Assembly: GCA_902769875.1 (NCBI GenBank) | Contig: CACXQV010000005.1 | Location: forward strand, 53,695-117,694 | Reading direction: 5' to 3' | DNA from: an uncultured Bacteroidia bacterium | Lineage (GTDB): Bacteria > Bacteroidota > Bacteroidia > Bacteroidales > F082 | DNA: 64,000 nucleotides | Shown: positions 8,760-16,664 of the stretch, piece by piece | Numbering within the stretch: the first letter of the stretch is position 1 | Layout: each line of letters starts with the position of its first letter | Notes under the pieces: model-generated | What the model was told of the DNA's origin: nothing | The model's input: the letters and a program-made list of their open reading frames with translations, nothing else | Database searches by the model: none | Program-made: the position numbers and the translations under genes

Positions 8760-10496
8760 ATGAACCGTTTCATCAAAACCCTACTTTTCTTTTTGGCAAT
8801 GCCTCTTGTAGCATTATCCCAAAACCATAGACTCGCTTTTGAAGCCTCTTACGAGGCCATCCCTGATATTCCAAAAGGCCTCCTCGAAGCCATCTCCTTC
8901 ACCAACACGCACTGCAACCATCTCACCGACGCGAACTATTTCCACGACGGCCCCGATGTCATGCCACGTGCCTACGGCTTGATGGGCTTGGTGAAGGACG
9001 GCAAAGGCTATTTCCGTGAAAACCTGCATCTTGTGTCGGATTTGTCGGGGATTTCGGAAACGGAGATTTTGCAAAGTCCCGAAAAGAATGTGCTGGCCTA
9101 CGCGAAGGCTTTTGAACGTTTGGCTGAGGAAAGCAAAGCTAATCAAATAAAAAGCTATCTTTCAGTCATCCAGCGACTTTCGGAATTGCCAATAGGGGAG
9201 GAGAAGGATGTTTATCCTATGCAAAGCATGTTGTATTCGGTGTGCCTTTTCCTGAATGACGAGAAAAAGGCGGAACAATTTGGTTTTCAGAAATATGACA
9301 TCGACCTGAAAGCGGTTTTCGCCGAGCATTACGATATGCTTACCGCGCCTGAGTTGGGCATTTTCCGCAGTCCCGACTATCCGCCTGCCATTTGGGACCC
9401 CGCGCCAGAGTGTAATTGGGAGCCGCGCACCAAAGAGGTGAGTGCGGTCGTAATCCATTATACAGAAGGTAGTTACGCAGGCTGCATCAGTTGGTTCAAG
9501 AATTGCGATGCTGAGGTTTCGGCGCATTATGTCATCCGCTCCGTTGATGGGCAGATTACCCAAATGGTGCGGGAAAAAGACAAGGCTTGGCACGCGGGCA
9601 CGGCCAACGGCTACACCATTGGCATTGAGCATGAAGCCTACGGCAATGTCTGGGAGTTTTTCACGGAGGAAATGTACCAGTCGTCGGCGGCATTGGTGCG
9701 GAGCATTTGTTCTCGTTACAGACCTATCAACGGGCAACGCACCCACGACCGCGACACTTTAGACAACGGTTTTTGCCTCAACAATGGCCTCTACAACCTT
9801 GGTGGGGAAGGGGCTTGCGTGCAAATTCGTGGGCATCAGCATTATCCCGACCAAACCCACACTGACCCGGGGCCATATTGGGACTGGAACTATTACTACA
9901 AACTCATCAACGAAGGCTCGTTAGTGACTGTTTTGGAGGGCGACTCAGGCAGCCTCGACCACCAAAACTACGGCAACGACGAGCGCAGGATTTGGGTGAT
10001 TCGCGGACCGGAAGGCTCAATCATCCAATTGGATTTCAGCAGTTTCAGTTTGGAAAACGATTTTGACTTCCTTTGGGTTTATGATGGCGACAACGAGTTT
10101 GCCCCGAAAATCGGACGATGGAACACGCAAAGTCCGGGCTCGGTGCAGTCCTCGTCGAACGTGATGTGCATCGAGTTCCGCTCCGATTGCCTAACTACCG
10201 ATTCGGGCTGGGAAGCCTCGTGGACGGCCATCGACACCACCCCAGTCGCGCCTGAAATCGAAGAGTCCATGACGGGCGTATTCCCCAATCCCACCGACGG
10301 CAAATTCACCATCAAGTCGGGTAGTGAAGGTTTCACAGACGTGACGATTTCCGATATGTATGGCAATGTGATGGCTTCGGAACGTTTCGTCAGCTCAATC
10401 GAAATCGATGCAAGCAGTTGGGCAGCTGGCATTTATGTAATCAATTACGGCACTCCCATTACATTAGGCAAGGTGGCCAAATTGGTGAAGATGTAA
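8760..10496 (+). CDS. Secreted N-acetylmuramoyl-L-alanine amidase with CUB-like domain and T9SS type A sorting domain
   Basis: A 578-residue protein with a signal peptide (ends near VALSQ). Residues about 215-375 form an Amidase_2 domain: SAVVIHYTEG with the first zinc His, AHYVIRSVDG, WHAGTANGYTIGIEHEAYG, and the C-terminal HQHYPDQTHTDPGPYWDW carrying the further His and the catalytic-site TDPG. It should cleave the amide bond between muramic acid and the stem peptide. A CUB-like domain follows (RIWVIRGPEGSII, FDFLWVYDGD). The last 80 residues, VFPNPTDGKFTI to KLVKM, are a type A T9SS sorting domain, so the enzyme is exported across the outer membrane. An N-terminal 200-residue region has no clear assignment. 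Confidence 0.85.
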   Translation: MNRFIKTLLFFLAMPLVALSQNHRLAFEASYEAIPDIPKGLLEAISFTNTHCNHLTDANYFHDGPDVMPRAYGLMGLVKDGKGYFRENLHLVSDLSGISETEILQSPEKNVLAYAKAFERLAEESKANQIKSYLSVIQRLSELPIGEEKDVYPMQSMLYSVCLFLNDEKKAEQFGFQKYDIDLKAVFAEHYDMLTAPELGIFRSPDYPPAIWDPAPECNWEPRTKEVSAVVIHYTEGSYAGCISWFKNCDAEVSAHYVIRSVDGQITQMVREKDKAWHAGTANGYTIGIEHEAYGNVWEFFTEEMYQSSAALVRSICSRYRPINGQRTHDRDTLDNGFCLNNGLYNLGGEGACVQIRGHQHYPDQTHTDPGPYWDWNYYYKLINEGSLVTVLEGDSGSLDHQNYGNDERRIWVIRGPEGSIIQLDFSSFSLENDFDFLWVYDGDNEFAPKIGRWNTQSPGSVQSSSNVMCIEFRSDCLTTDSGWEASWTAIDTTPVAPEIEESMTGVFPNPTDGKFTIKSGSEGFTDVTISDMYGNVMASERFVSSIEIDASSWAAGIYVINYGTPITLGKVAKLVKM

Positions 10497-10526
10497 AGCC
10501 CCATTTGAACAATAATCGGCCAAATG

Positions 10527-10558
10527 TTGCGTTTTTCTTTGGAATTTTCCTATTTTTG
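10527..10558 (+). promoter_or_regulatory. Promoter of the T9SS type B-sorted protein operon
   Basis: TTG (10527-10529) and TATTTTTG (10551-10558) are separated by 21 nt, a good match to the Bacteroidetes -33/-7 arrangement. The ATG follows at 10577. This supports that start over an in-frame upstream ATG that would overlap the amidase gene. Confidence 0.6.
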
Positions 10559-10576
10559 CACCCTATTTCAGAAAGA

Positions 10577-11794
10577 ATGAGAAATCACACCGCCATATTC
10601 AAGGGCTTGACGCTCTTTGTGTTGCTGGCTTTCTCGGCATTTGCGAAGGCTCAAGAACCCTGCGAAATCACTTGCAGTGCCGAGTTGCCCATTTGCAGTG
10701 AGGCAACCATAACGCTCAGCGTGCCAAACAATTATCTCTACACTTACTCTTGGTCGCCGGGCGGACAAACCACCAATAGCATCGTCGTGAAACCTTTTTC
10801 GACCACGACCTATCGGGTTGAGATTCGCGTGGCGGAAACGGATAGCCTGATATGCAACCCTGAACTCAGGGTGGAGGTGATGCCCCGTTTTGAGGTGGAT
10901 TTCCGCCAAATCAAGCTCACTTGCAGCAATCGCGAGGAGGAGAATGGCCGCACCGCCCAAGTCATCGCTTGGGTCGACTCGACGGCGGCGGTGTATGAGC
11001 CCCCGTTCATCTACCAATGGGAGGTCAGCCCGTTGCATATCGCCCCCAACGACCCCACTTGGGCCATCGGATTGGAGGCTTTCAAGTATTATCACATCAA
11101 GGTGACGGATGGCCGGGGCTGTGTGCAGCACGACAGCGTCAAGCTGAAGGCCTACCCCAATCCTTTGGTCGAAATCTCGACCGACCCTGGCGACACGGTT
11201 TATCTGCAAAACCCGCACGAGACCTATTCTTTCGAGAACCTGTCGGCTGACACGTTGGATATCAGCAATTTCTATTGGATTCTGAACAGCACCTACAACA
11301 TCACATCGACTGAACTGGAGCCACGGTTCACCTATGTGGAGACGGGCGATTTCACCACCGAGTTGAAGGTGTATAACCCGCAAGGCTGCGACACCTCTTA
11401 TTATAAGACGATCAAAGTGGAGCCTGTGAAGCTGAAAATCCCGAATGTCTTTACGCCTAATGGCGACGGCACCAACGACTATTTCATCATCTCGCTCGAC
11501 GGTGGATCCGATATGGGCGGCGGCAGCCATGGCGGCGGCACACGCGACGATGACGGCGGCCACCAGTATGAATATGAAGGCTACGAGCCTTTGAACCGCT
11601 ATTACGAGTCGACGGAACTCACCATTTTCAACCGCTGGGGGCGTGTCGTTTATCATTCAAAGGACTACCACAACGATTGGGATGGCGGCGGCCTCTCCGA
11701 CGGCACCTATTTCTATGTGCTGAAATGCCACGGCCTGAAGCAAGACGCCACCTATCAAGGCTCGGTGATGATCATTAAAACCCAAAGACAATGA
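10577..11794 (+). CDS. Gliding-motility-associated C-terminal domain (T9SS type B sorted) protein
   Basis: A 405-residue protein from ATG 10577. It has a signal peptide (LLAFSAFAKAQ), a PKD-like middle region (YSWSPGGQTTNSIVV; YEPPFIYQWEVSP) and a C-terminal CHU_C/type B sorting domain: IPNVFTPNGDGTNDYF, then LTIFNRWGRVVYHS, NDWDGGG, SDGTYFYVL and a short end. It is expected to be exported by the type IX system and attached to the cell surface. An unusual Gly/Asp/His-rich insert of about 35 residues (GGGSHGGGTRDDDGG and after) splits the sorting domain between its first strands. It overlaps the next gene by ATGA. Confidence 0.85.
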   Translation: MRNHTAIFKGLTLFVLLAFSAFAKAQEPCEITCSAELPICSEATITLSVPNNYLYTYSWSPGGQTTNSIVVKPFSTTTYRVEIRVAETDSLICNPELRVEVMPRFEVDFRQIKLTCSNREEENGRTAQVIAWVDSTAAVYEPPFIYQWEVSPLHIAPNDPTWAIGLEAFKYYHIKVTDGRGCVQHDSVKLKAYPNPLVEISTDPGDTVYLQNPHETYSFENLSADTLDISNFYWILNSTYNITSTELEPRFTYVETGDFTTELKVYNPQGCDTSYYKTIKVEPVKLKIPNVFTPNGDGTNDYFIISLDGGSDMGGGSHGGGTRDDDGGHQYEYEGYEPLNRYYESTELTIFNRWGRVVYHSKDYHNDWDGGGLSDGTYFYVLKCHGLKQDATYQGSVMIIKTQRQ

Positions 11795-12258
11795 ACCGTC
11801 AAATGATACTTATTCTTCCTGTTTTGGCTTTGGCCATGGGGCTGCTCGTTTCGTGTGGAGGCCACGGCCACAAAGGCCATCTCTCCACCGATTTGGTGAC
11901 CAATCCCAAGTCGGCCACGGAGAACTCCGACAAGCAAGCCGTCATCAAGTTCGACAAGGAGGAGCACGACTTTGGCACTTTGCTGCAAGGCGAGGTGGTG
12001 AGCTATTCTTTCCGTTTCACCAATACGGGCAACGTGCCGCTGATCATCAGCCAAGTGACCTCGACTTGCGGTTGCACGGTGGGCGACTATCCCCGCGAGC
12101 CTATCGCACCGGGCAAAAGCGGTAGCATCAAGGCGACCTACAACAGCTCAGGGCATCACGGGTTCCAAAGCCGCACGCTGACCGTCATGTCGAACACCAT
12201 TCCCGCCAAGACCTCTTTGGTGATGAAAGGCAAAGTGAAGACGCCTGACCAATATTAG
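11791..12258 (+). CDS. DUF1573 lipoprotein
   Basis: A 155-residue lipoprotein (LLVSCGGHGHKGH lipobox, Cys near residue 22) with a DUF1573 immunoglobulin-like domain: HDFGTLLQGEVVSYSFRFTN, GNVPLIISQVTSTCGCTV, YPREPIAPGKSG. In Bacteroidetes this family commonly lies next to yajC and the YbbR-like gene, as it does here. A short His-rich stretch follows the lipidation site. Its molecular function is unknown. ATGA overlap with the preceding gene implies coupled translation. Confidence 0.85.
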   Translation: MNRQMILILPVLALAMGLLVSCGGHGHKGHLSTDLVTNPKSATENSDKQAVIKFDKEEHDFGTLLQGEVVSYSFRFTNTGNVPLIISQVTSTCGCTVGDYPREPIAPGKSGSIKATYNSSGHHGFQSRTLTVMSNTIPAKTSLVMKGKVKTPDQY

Positions 12259-12361
12259 TGACGATGGCTCTTGAGCCTGCCGGAAGGGCCAACCCAATGC
12301 TGAACCTTGAATTTTGAATATTAAAGCATAAATTTGAATATTAAATCTTAAATAACACATT

Positions 12362-12682
12362 ATGAACAACTTGTTTATTTTACTTCAAGACCAAATGCAA
12401 CCCCAAGGCGGCTCTCCATGGTCGAGCTTGGTATTCATCCTTTTGCTCATCGTCGTTTTCTGGCTGTTCTTCATCCGTCCCCAGTCGAAGAAAGCCAAGG
12501 AAGAGCAGAAATTCCGCGAAGGCCTCCAAAAAGGCGACAAGGTGGTCACCATCGGTGGCTTCCACGGCAAGGTGGTCGAGGTGAAGGAAACCACCGTCAT
12601 GATTTCGATTGCCCCTAATACGGAAGTCGAAGTGGAAAAGACAGCCCTCGTCCAGACCGGTAGCAAAGTCGGTCAGGCATAA
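12362..12682 (+). CDS. yajC: Preprotein translocase accessory subunit YajC
   Basis: A 106-residue protein with one N-terminal membrane helix (LVFILLLIVVFWLFFIRPQ) and the conserved cytoplasmic stretch FREGLQKGDKVVTIGGFHGKV. It joins SecDF in the accessory complex of the Sec translocon in the inner membrane. It overlaps the YbbR-like gene by TAATG at 12680-12684. The leader 12300-12361 contains the recurring AAATCTTAAAT-type sequence found before several starts in this window. Confidence 0.95.
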   Translation: MNNLFILLQDQMQPQGGSPWSSLVFILLLIVVFWLFFIRPQSKKAKEEQKFREGLQKGDKVVTIGGFHGKVVEVKETTVMISIAPNTEVEVEKTALVQTGSKVGQA

Positions 12683-13656
12683 TGGATATGACCGAACCAT
12701 TCGCAAACATCAAGTACAAGGTGGAGCGCAAGGACAAGCGCTCCATCGGCACTTTTCTGGTGTTTTTGATGCTGTCGACGGTGTTGTGGTTTTTCGTGAA
12801 ACTGTCCGAAACCTACACCACACAGACCACCTTTGGCATACAATTCGCCGAGGTGCCTGCCGACAAGTGGATTTCGTCGCCCGAACAATCGGTCAAGATG
12901 TCGTTGAAAATCGACGGATTCCACACGCTGCGCTACAAGATGATTCGCGAGCAGAACCGTTTCGTGACGATTGCCTTGAACCAAGTGCCTTATCGTCTGG
13001 AAAACGCCAACACCTATTCGTTTAGCAGCCAGTATGTGGCGGAACAAATCGCTGAGCGTTTGGGTATTAGCGTTTCTGACATTTCGATGAACGAGGCCAT
13101 GGTTTATTTCAATATGGACTTGTTGCAATCAAAGGTGGTTCCCGTCGTGCTCAACTCCGATATCAAGACTCAACAGCAATACGAAGTTTATGGCATTCCT
13201 ACGCTCGAACCCGCCTCGGTGACGATTTTCGGCCCAAAGGAAGTTATTGACACCGTGAAGAGCGTGAAAACCGAATTGCTTTCAAAACTGAATGTGAATC
13301 AGAGTTTTACGGAAACTGTTCCCTTGAATTTGTTCAACGGCAAGATTCGTTCAAGCATCAAGGAAGTGAAGGCGGAAGTGCAGGTCGAAAAATTCACCGA
13401 GATGGATGTCGCGGTCCCGATTCGGGTCAACGACAGTGTGAAGGTCCGTTTCTTCCCGGAGGCGATGACGGTGAAATGCCTCGTGGCCATCAAGGACTAT
13501 GCTTCCATTGTGCCTGAAAACTTCAGCGTGGCGGTTGACATGAAGCAGTTGAAGGAAATGCAACCTCTTTTGGACGTGAGTCTCGAATCGTGGCCGAAAT
13601 ATGTCCAAATCTTGAAAACCCGCCCCGACAAGGTGGAATACCTCATCGTTCAATGA
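12682..13656 (+). CDS. YbbR/CdaR-like domain membrane protein
   Basis: A 324-residue protein with one N-terminal transmembrane helix (IGTFLVFLMLSTVLWFFVKL, residues about 21-40) and a long extracytoplasmic part of YbbR-like repeats, for example VVPVVLNSDI, GIPTLEPASVTIFGPKEVID, and VAVPIRVNDSV. Members in Firmicutes (CdaR) regulate diadenylate cyclase; in Bacteroidetes the role is less clear. The order DUF1573-yajC-YbbR-coaE is conserved in the phylum. Start and stop codons overlap with both neighbours (TAATG before, ATGA after), so the four genes form one operon. Confidence 0.85.
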   Translation: MDMTEPFANIKYKVERKDKRSIGTFLVFLMLSTVLWFFVKLSETYTTQTTFGIQFAEVPADKWISSPEQSVKMSLKIDGFHTLRYKMIREQNRFVTIALNQVPYRLENANTYSFSSQYVAEQIAERLGISVSDISMNEAMVYFNMDLLQSKVVPVVLNSDIKTQQQYEVYGIPTLEPASVTIFGPKEVIDTVKSVKTELLSKLNVNQSFTETVPLNLFNGKIRSSIKEVKAEVQVEKFTEMDVAVPIRVNDSVKVRFFPEAMTVKCLVAIKDYASIVPENFSVAVDMKQLKEMQPLLDVSLESWPKYVQILKTRPDKVEYLIVQ

Positions 13657-14237
13657 AAAAGATAGCAATCACTGGCAACATCGGCAGCGGCAAGTCGTGG
13701 GTTTGCGCCCTTTTCGAGCATTGCTTGGGCATCCCCGTCTACAACAGCGACGAGAAGGCGAAGAAAATGTATTTCCTTCCCGAGGTCAGGCAGCAGTTGG
13801 AGCATCGTTTTGGCAGCGATTTCTATATTTCGGACACGCTGCTGAACAGGAAGCATATCGCCGACCTCATCTTCAACGACGAGGCGGCGCAACACGATTT
13901 GGAGGCCATCCTCTATCCGGCCCTGTTCGACGACTTTGGGCTATGGGCCGAGGAACAGGAGGCCGACTATGTCTTGTTTGAGTCGGCATTGGTTTTCGAG
14001 AAGGGCTTGGAACATTGTTTCGATGCCATCGTGCTCGTGACAGCCACCGAGGAAACGCGCCTGCGCAGGGCCATGATGCGTGACCGCTGCGATGCCGAAA
14101 CCGTCAGGCAACGCATGGCGAAGCAATGGCCTGAGTCAGAGAAGCTGGCCAAGGCCGATTATGTCATTCAGCATGAAAACGACGACGAAGACGAGGCCCT
14201 TTTGGAGCAAATTGTGCGCCTCAATGAATTGTTCTGA
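13653..14237 (+). CDS. coaE: Dephospho-CoA kinase
   Basis: A 194-residue P-loop kinase that phosphorylates dephospho-CoA in the last step of coenzyme A synthesis. The P-loop is at the start (ITGNIGSGKSW, residues 6-16), followed by YNSDEKAKKMY, where the conserved Asp contacts substrate, the FESALVFEKGL segment and the lid-region MMRDRCDAETVRQRM. The ATG at 13653 is chosen because it overlaps the stop of the YbbR-like gene and begins directly with the P-loop strand. An upstream in-frame Met would add 21 residues read from inside that gene. Confidence 0.9.
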   Translation: MKKIAITGNIGSGKSWVCALFEHCLGIPVYNSDEKAKKMYFLPEVRQQLEHRFGSDFYISDTLLNRKHIADLIFNDEAAQHDLEAILYPALFDDFGLWAEEQEADYVLFESALVFEKGLEHCFDAIVLVTATEETRLRRAMMRDRCDAETVRQRMAKQWPESEKLAKADYVIQHENDDEDEALLEQIVRLNELF

Positions 14238-14247
14238 ACATTTTTTC

Positions 14248-14277
14248 TTGTTTGCTTCGTTTTTTTCCGTATCTTTG
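14248..14277 (+). promoter_or_regulatory. Promoter of iorA
   Basis: TTG (14248-14250), 19-nt spacer, TATCTTTG (14270-14277); the ATG follows at 14312. It matches the Bacteroidetes consensus spacing and separates iorAB from the coaE operon. Confidence 0.6.
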
Positions 14278-14311
14278 CCCAAATTCATTTTTGAACAAGA
14301 ATCTTACAGAT

Positions 14312-15892
14312 ATGGAGAAATTATTGCTTTTAGGCGATGAGGCCATTGCACAGGGCTTCATCGATGCTGGCGGCTCGGCCATCAACAGCTATCCGGGCAC
14401 GCCTTCTACACAAATCACAGAGTATGTCATCAACTCGAAGCAGGCCAAGGAACAGGGCGTGATCGCCAACTGGTGCGCCAACGAGAAGACGGCCCTTGAG
14501 GCCTCCATCGGCGTGGCCTACGCCGGCAAGCGTGCAATGACCTGCATGAAACACGTTGGCCTCAACGTGTGCGGCGACCCCTTCATGAACGCTGCCATCA
14601 TCGGCACGAAAGGTGTCCTCGTTGTGGTGGCCGACGACCCGAGCATGTTCTCTTCGCAAGACGAACAGGACAGCCGCTTCTACGGCCATTGGGCCATGAT
14701 TCCCATGCTTGAGCCTTCCAACCAACAGGAAGCCTACGATATGGTTCACTACGGTTTCGAGCTCAGCGAACAGCTCGGAACGCCGGTGCTCTACCGCATC
14801 CCCACCCGTTTGGCCCACAGCCGCGCCGGAGTGGTGCGCAAGCCCGTCCGTCCGCAAAACGAGCTCACCGAGCCCGCCGACGCCAAGTCGTTTGTGCTGC
14901 TGCCTGCTAACGCCAAGCGCCTCTATCGCGACCTCATCGACAAGCAACCCAAGTTCACCGAGGCTTCGGAAACCTCTGGCTACAACAAGTTCATCGACGG
15001 GCCGAAGAAGAATCTCGGCATCATCACCACGGGTATCGCCTACAACTACCTGATGGAGAACTTCCCCGACGGCAAATGCCCCTATCCTGTTGTCAAGGTG
15101 ACGCAGTATCCGTTGCCTTACGATATGATCAGCAAGCTGTATGACGAGTGCGACGAAATCCTCGTCCTCGAAGACGGCCAACCCTTTGTTGAGGAGCATA
15201 TCAAGGGCTTCCTCGGCAAGGGCAAGAACGTGATGGGCCGTTTGGACGAGACCATCCGCCGCGATGGTGAGCTGAACGCCGAAAAGGTGGCCAAGGCCCT
15301 CGGTATGGATGTGCCTACGATGTTCAAAGTGCCGGAAGTGGTCACCAACCGCCCGCCCGCGCTTTGCCAAGGTTGCCCGCACGTCGACAGTTACAATGCT
15401 TTGAATGCCGTGATGGCCAACCACAAGGGCGGCAAGGTGTTTGGCGACATTGGTTGCTACACTTTGGGCTTCAACATGGGTGCCATCAACACCACCGTGT
15501 GCATGGGAGCCTCCATCACCATGGCTAAGGGCGCCAGCGAGGTGGGCATCTTCCCGAGCGTGGCTGTCATCGGCGATGGCACTTTCGGCCACAGCGGCCT
15601 GACGGGTCTCATGGACTGCGTCAACGAGAAGGCCAATGTTGTGGTCATGATCCTCGACAACGACATCACCGCCATGACGGGCGGCCAGCCTTCGTCGGCC
15701 CACAACAAGATCCGCCGCATTTGCGAAGGCCTTGGCGTGGAACCCGAACACATTCGCGACATCGTCCCGTTGCCGAAGAACCACGAGGAGAATGTGAGAA
15801 TCATTGAGGAAGAGGTCAACTACAACGGCGTGTCGGTCATCATCCCGCACCGCACCTGCATCGTGGAATTGAAGAAACACATGAAAAAATAA
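14312..15892 (+). CDS. iorA: Indolepyruvate ferredoxin oxidoreductase, alpha subunit
   Basis: A 526-residue thiamine-diphosphate enzyme subunit that, with IorB, oxidatively decarboxylates aryl pyruvates to aryl-acetyl-CoA with ferredoxin (or runs in reverse for aromatic amino-acid synthesis). Seen: LLLGDEAIAQGFIDAG, SYPGTPSTQITEY, the RPPALCQGCPHVDSYNAL motif (about residues 345-360), and the thiamine-diphosphate binding GDGTFGHSGL...DNDITAMTGGQ. Archaeal IorA usually continues with a C-terminal pair of 4Fe-4S clusters; this protein ends at IVELKKHMKK with no such cysteines, so electron transfer must use another route or partner. The start at 14312 is set by the promoter just upstream. Confidence 0.9.
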   Translation: MEKLLLLGDEAIAQGFIDAGGSAINSYPGTPSTQITEYVINSKQAKEQGVIANWCANEKTALEASIGVAYAGKRAMTCMKHVGLNVCGDPFMNAAIIGTKGVLVVVADDPSMFSSQDEQDSRFYGHWAMIPMLEPSNQQEAYDMVHYGFELSEQLGTPVLYRIPTRLAHSRAGVVRKPVRPQNELTEPADAKSFVLLPANAKRLYRDLIDKQPKFTEASETSGYNKFIDGPKKNLGIITTGIAYNYLMENFPDGKCPYPVVKVTQYPLPYDMISKLYDECDEILVLEDGQPFVEEHIKGFLGKGKNVMGRLDETIRRDGELNAEKVAKALGMDVPTMFKVPEVVTNRPPALCQGCPHVDSYNALNAVMANHKGGKVFGDIGCYTLGFNMGAINTTVCMGASITMAKGASEVGIFPSVAVIGDGTFGHSGLTGLMDCVNEKANVVVMILDNDITAMTGGQPSSAHNKIRRICEGLGVEPEHIRDIVPLPKNHEENVRIIEEEVNYNGVSVIIPHRTCIVELKKHMKK

Positions 15893-15894
15893 GC

Positions 15895-15960
15895 TGTCAG
15901 CCATCAGCAGTCAGCTATCAGCTCGATTATAGCGTGCTGAAAGCTGATTGCTGAGAGCCA
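15895..15960. repeat. Palindromic intergenic repeat between iorA and iorB
   Basis: Opposed arms built on CAGCTATCAGCT and AGCTGATTGCTGAGAGC give an imperfect hairpin. It sits within the operon-like gap (108 nt) and is followed by the recurring CTTGAAATCTTAAATTC leader sequence before iorB. Confidence 0.5.
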
Positions 15961-16000
15961 ATCTTGAAATTAGAAATCTTGAAATCTTAAATTCAGAAAT

Positions 16001-16573
16001 ATGAAAAAAGACATAGTATTATGCGGCGTGGGTGGCGACGGCATCGTTTCGGTGGCCAAGATTATCTCCGACGCAGCCCTCAATATGGGTATGAACCTGA
16101 AACAATCTGAAATCCACGGCATGTCGCAGCGTGGCGGCTCGGTGTTCTCGCACCTTCGCATCTCCGACGACGAAATCTTCGCCGACGTCATTCCCGAAGG
16201 CCAAGCCGACATCATCCTCTCTTCCGAGCCTATGGAAGCCTTGCGCTATCTGCCTTGGCTGAGCAAGGAAGGCTGGGTCATCACCAACAACGACCCCTTC
16301 ATCAACATCGGCAACTATCCTGATATGGAGTTGATTAATGCTGAGTTGGGCAAACTCGAACACGTTGTTTCCTTCAATGCCAACGAGATTGCCAAGCAGC
16401 TGAAAGCCCGCTCCAATATGGTGCTGTTGGGTGCCACGGTGCCTTATCTCGGCATTTCGATGGAGAAGGTCGAGGAAGCCATCGCCCACATCTTTGGCAA
16501 GAAAGGCCAAGATGTTGTCGACCTCAATTTGCAAGCCGTGCGTGCCGGTTACGAACAGGCTACAGCAAAATAA
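16001..16573 (+). CDS. iorB: Indolepyruvate ferredoxin oxidoreductase, beta subunit
   Basis: A 190-residue gamma-type subunit of 2-oxoacid:ferredoxin oxidoreductases. The N-terminus IVLCGVGGDGIVSVAKIISDAA is the family nucleotide/CoA-binding-like start, followed by SEIHGMSQRGGSVFSHLR, the most conserved block (HGMxQRGG). The rest, with MVLLGATVPYLGISM, fits the family. It pairs with IorA upstream to form the active enzyme. In many relatives a phenylacetate-CoA ligase gene follows; here a strong terminator follows instead. Confidence 0.92.
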   Translation: MKKDIVLCGVGGDGIVSVAKIISDAALNMGMNLKQSEIHGMSQRGGSVFSHLRISDDEIFADVIPEGQADIILSSEPMEALRYLPWLSKEGWVITNNDPFINIGNYPDMELINAELGKLEHVVSFNANEIAKQLKARSNMVLLGATVPYLGISMEKVEEAIAHIFGKKGQDVVDLNLQAVRAGYEQATAK

Positions 16574-16611
16574 ACGTAGGGGCGTGCCACGGCGCATCTC
16601 TGCCACAAAGA

Positions 16612-16645
16612 AAACTGCCCGATTGGCTTTCCAGTCGGGCAGTTT
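16612..16645. terminator. Bidirectional intrinsic terminator between iorB and cstA
   Basis: A 15-bp stem (16612-16626 with 16631-16645, one G-U pair) closed by a CTTT loop; arm core ACTGCCCGA/TCGGGCAGT. T-rich on the plus side (TTTGTTTTTGTTTC) and A-rich before it, so it can serve both convergent genes. Confidence 0.85.
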
Positions 16646-16664
16646 GTTTTTGTTTCTTTTGTGA

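Noticed and set aside
14330-15904. Open frame of 524 codons opposite to iorA
   Set aside because: Antisense shadow of a well-supported thiamine-diphosphate enzyme gene; its composition is His/Val/Asp-rich without any motif.
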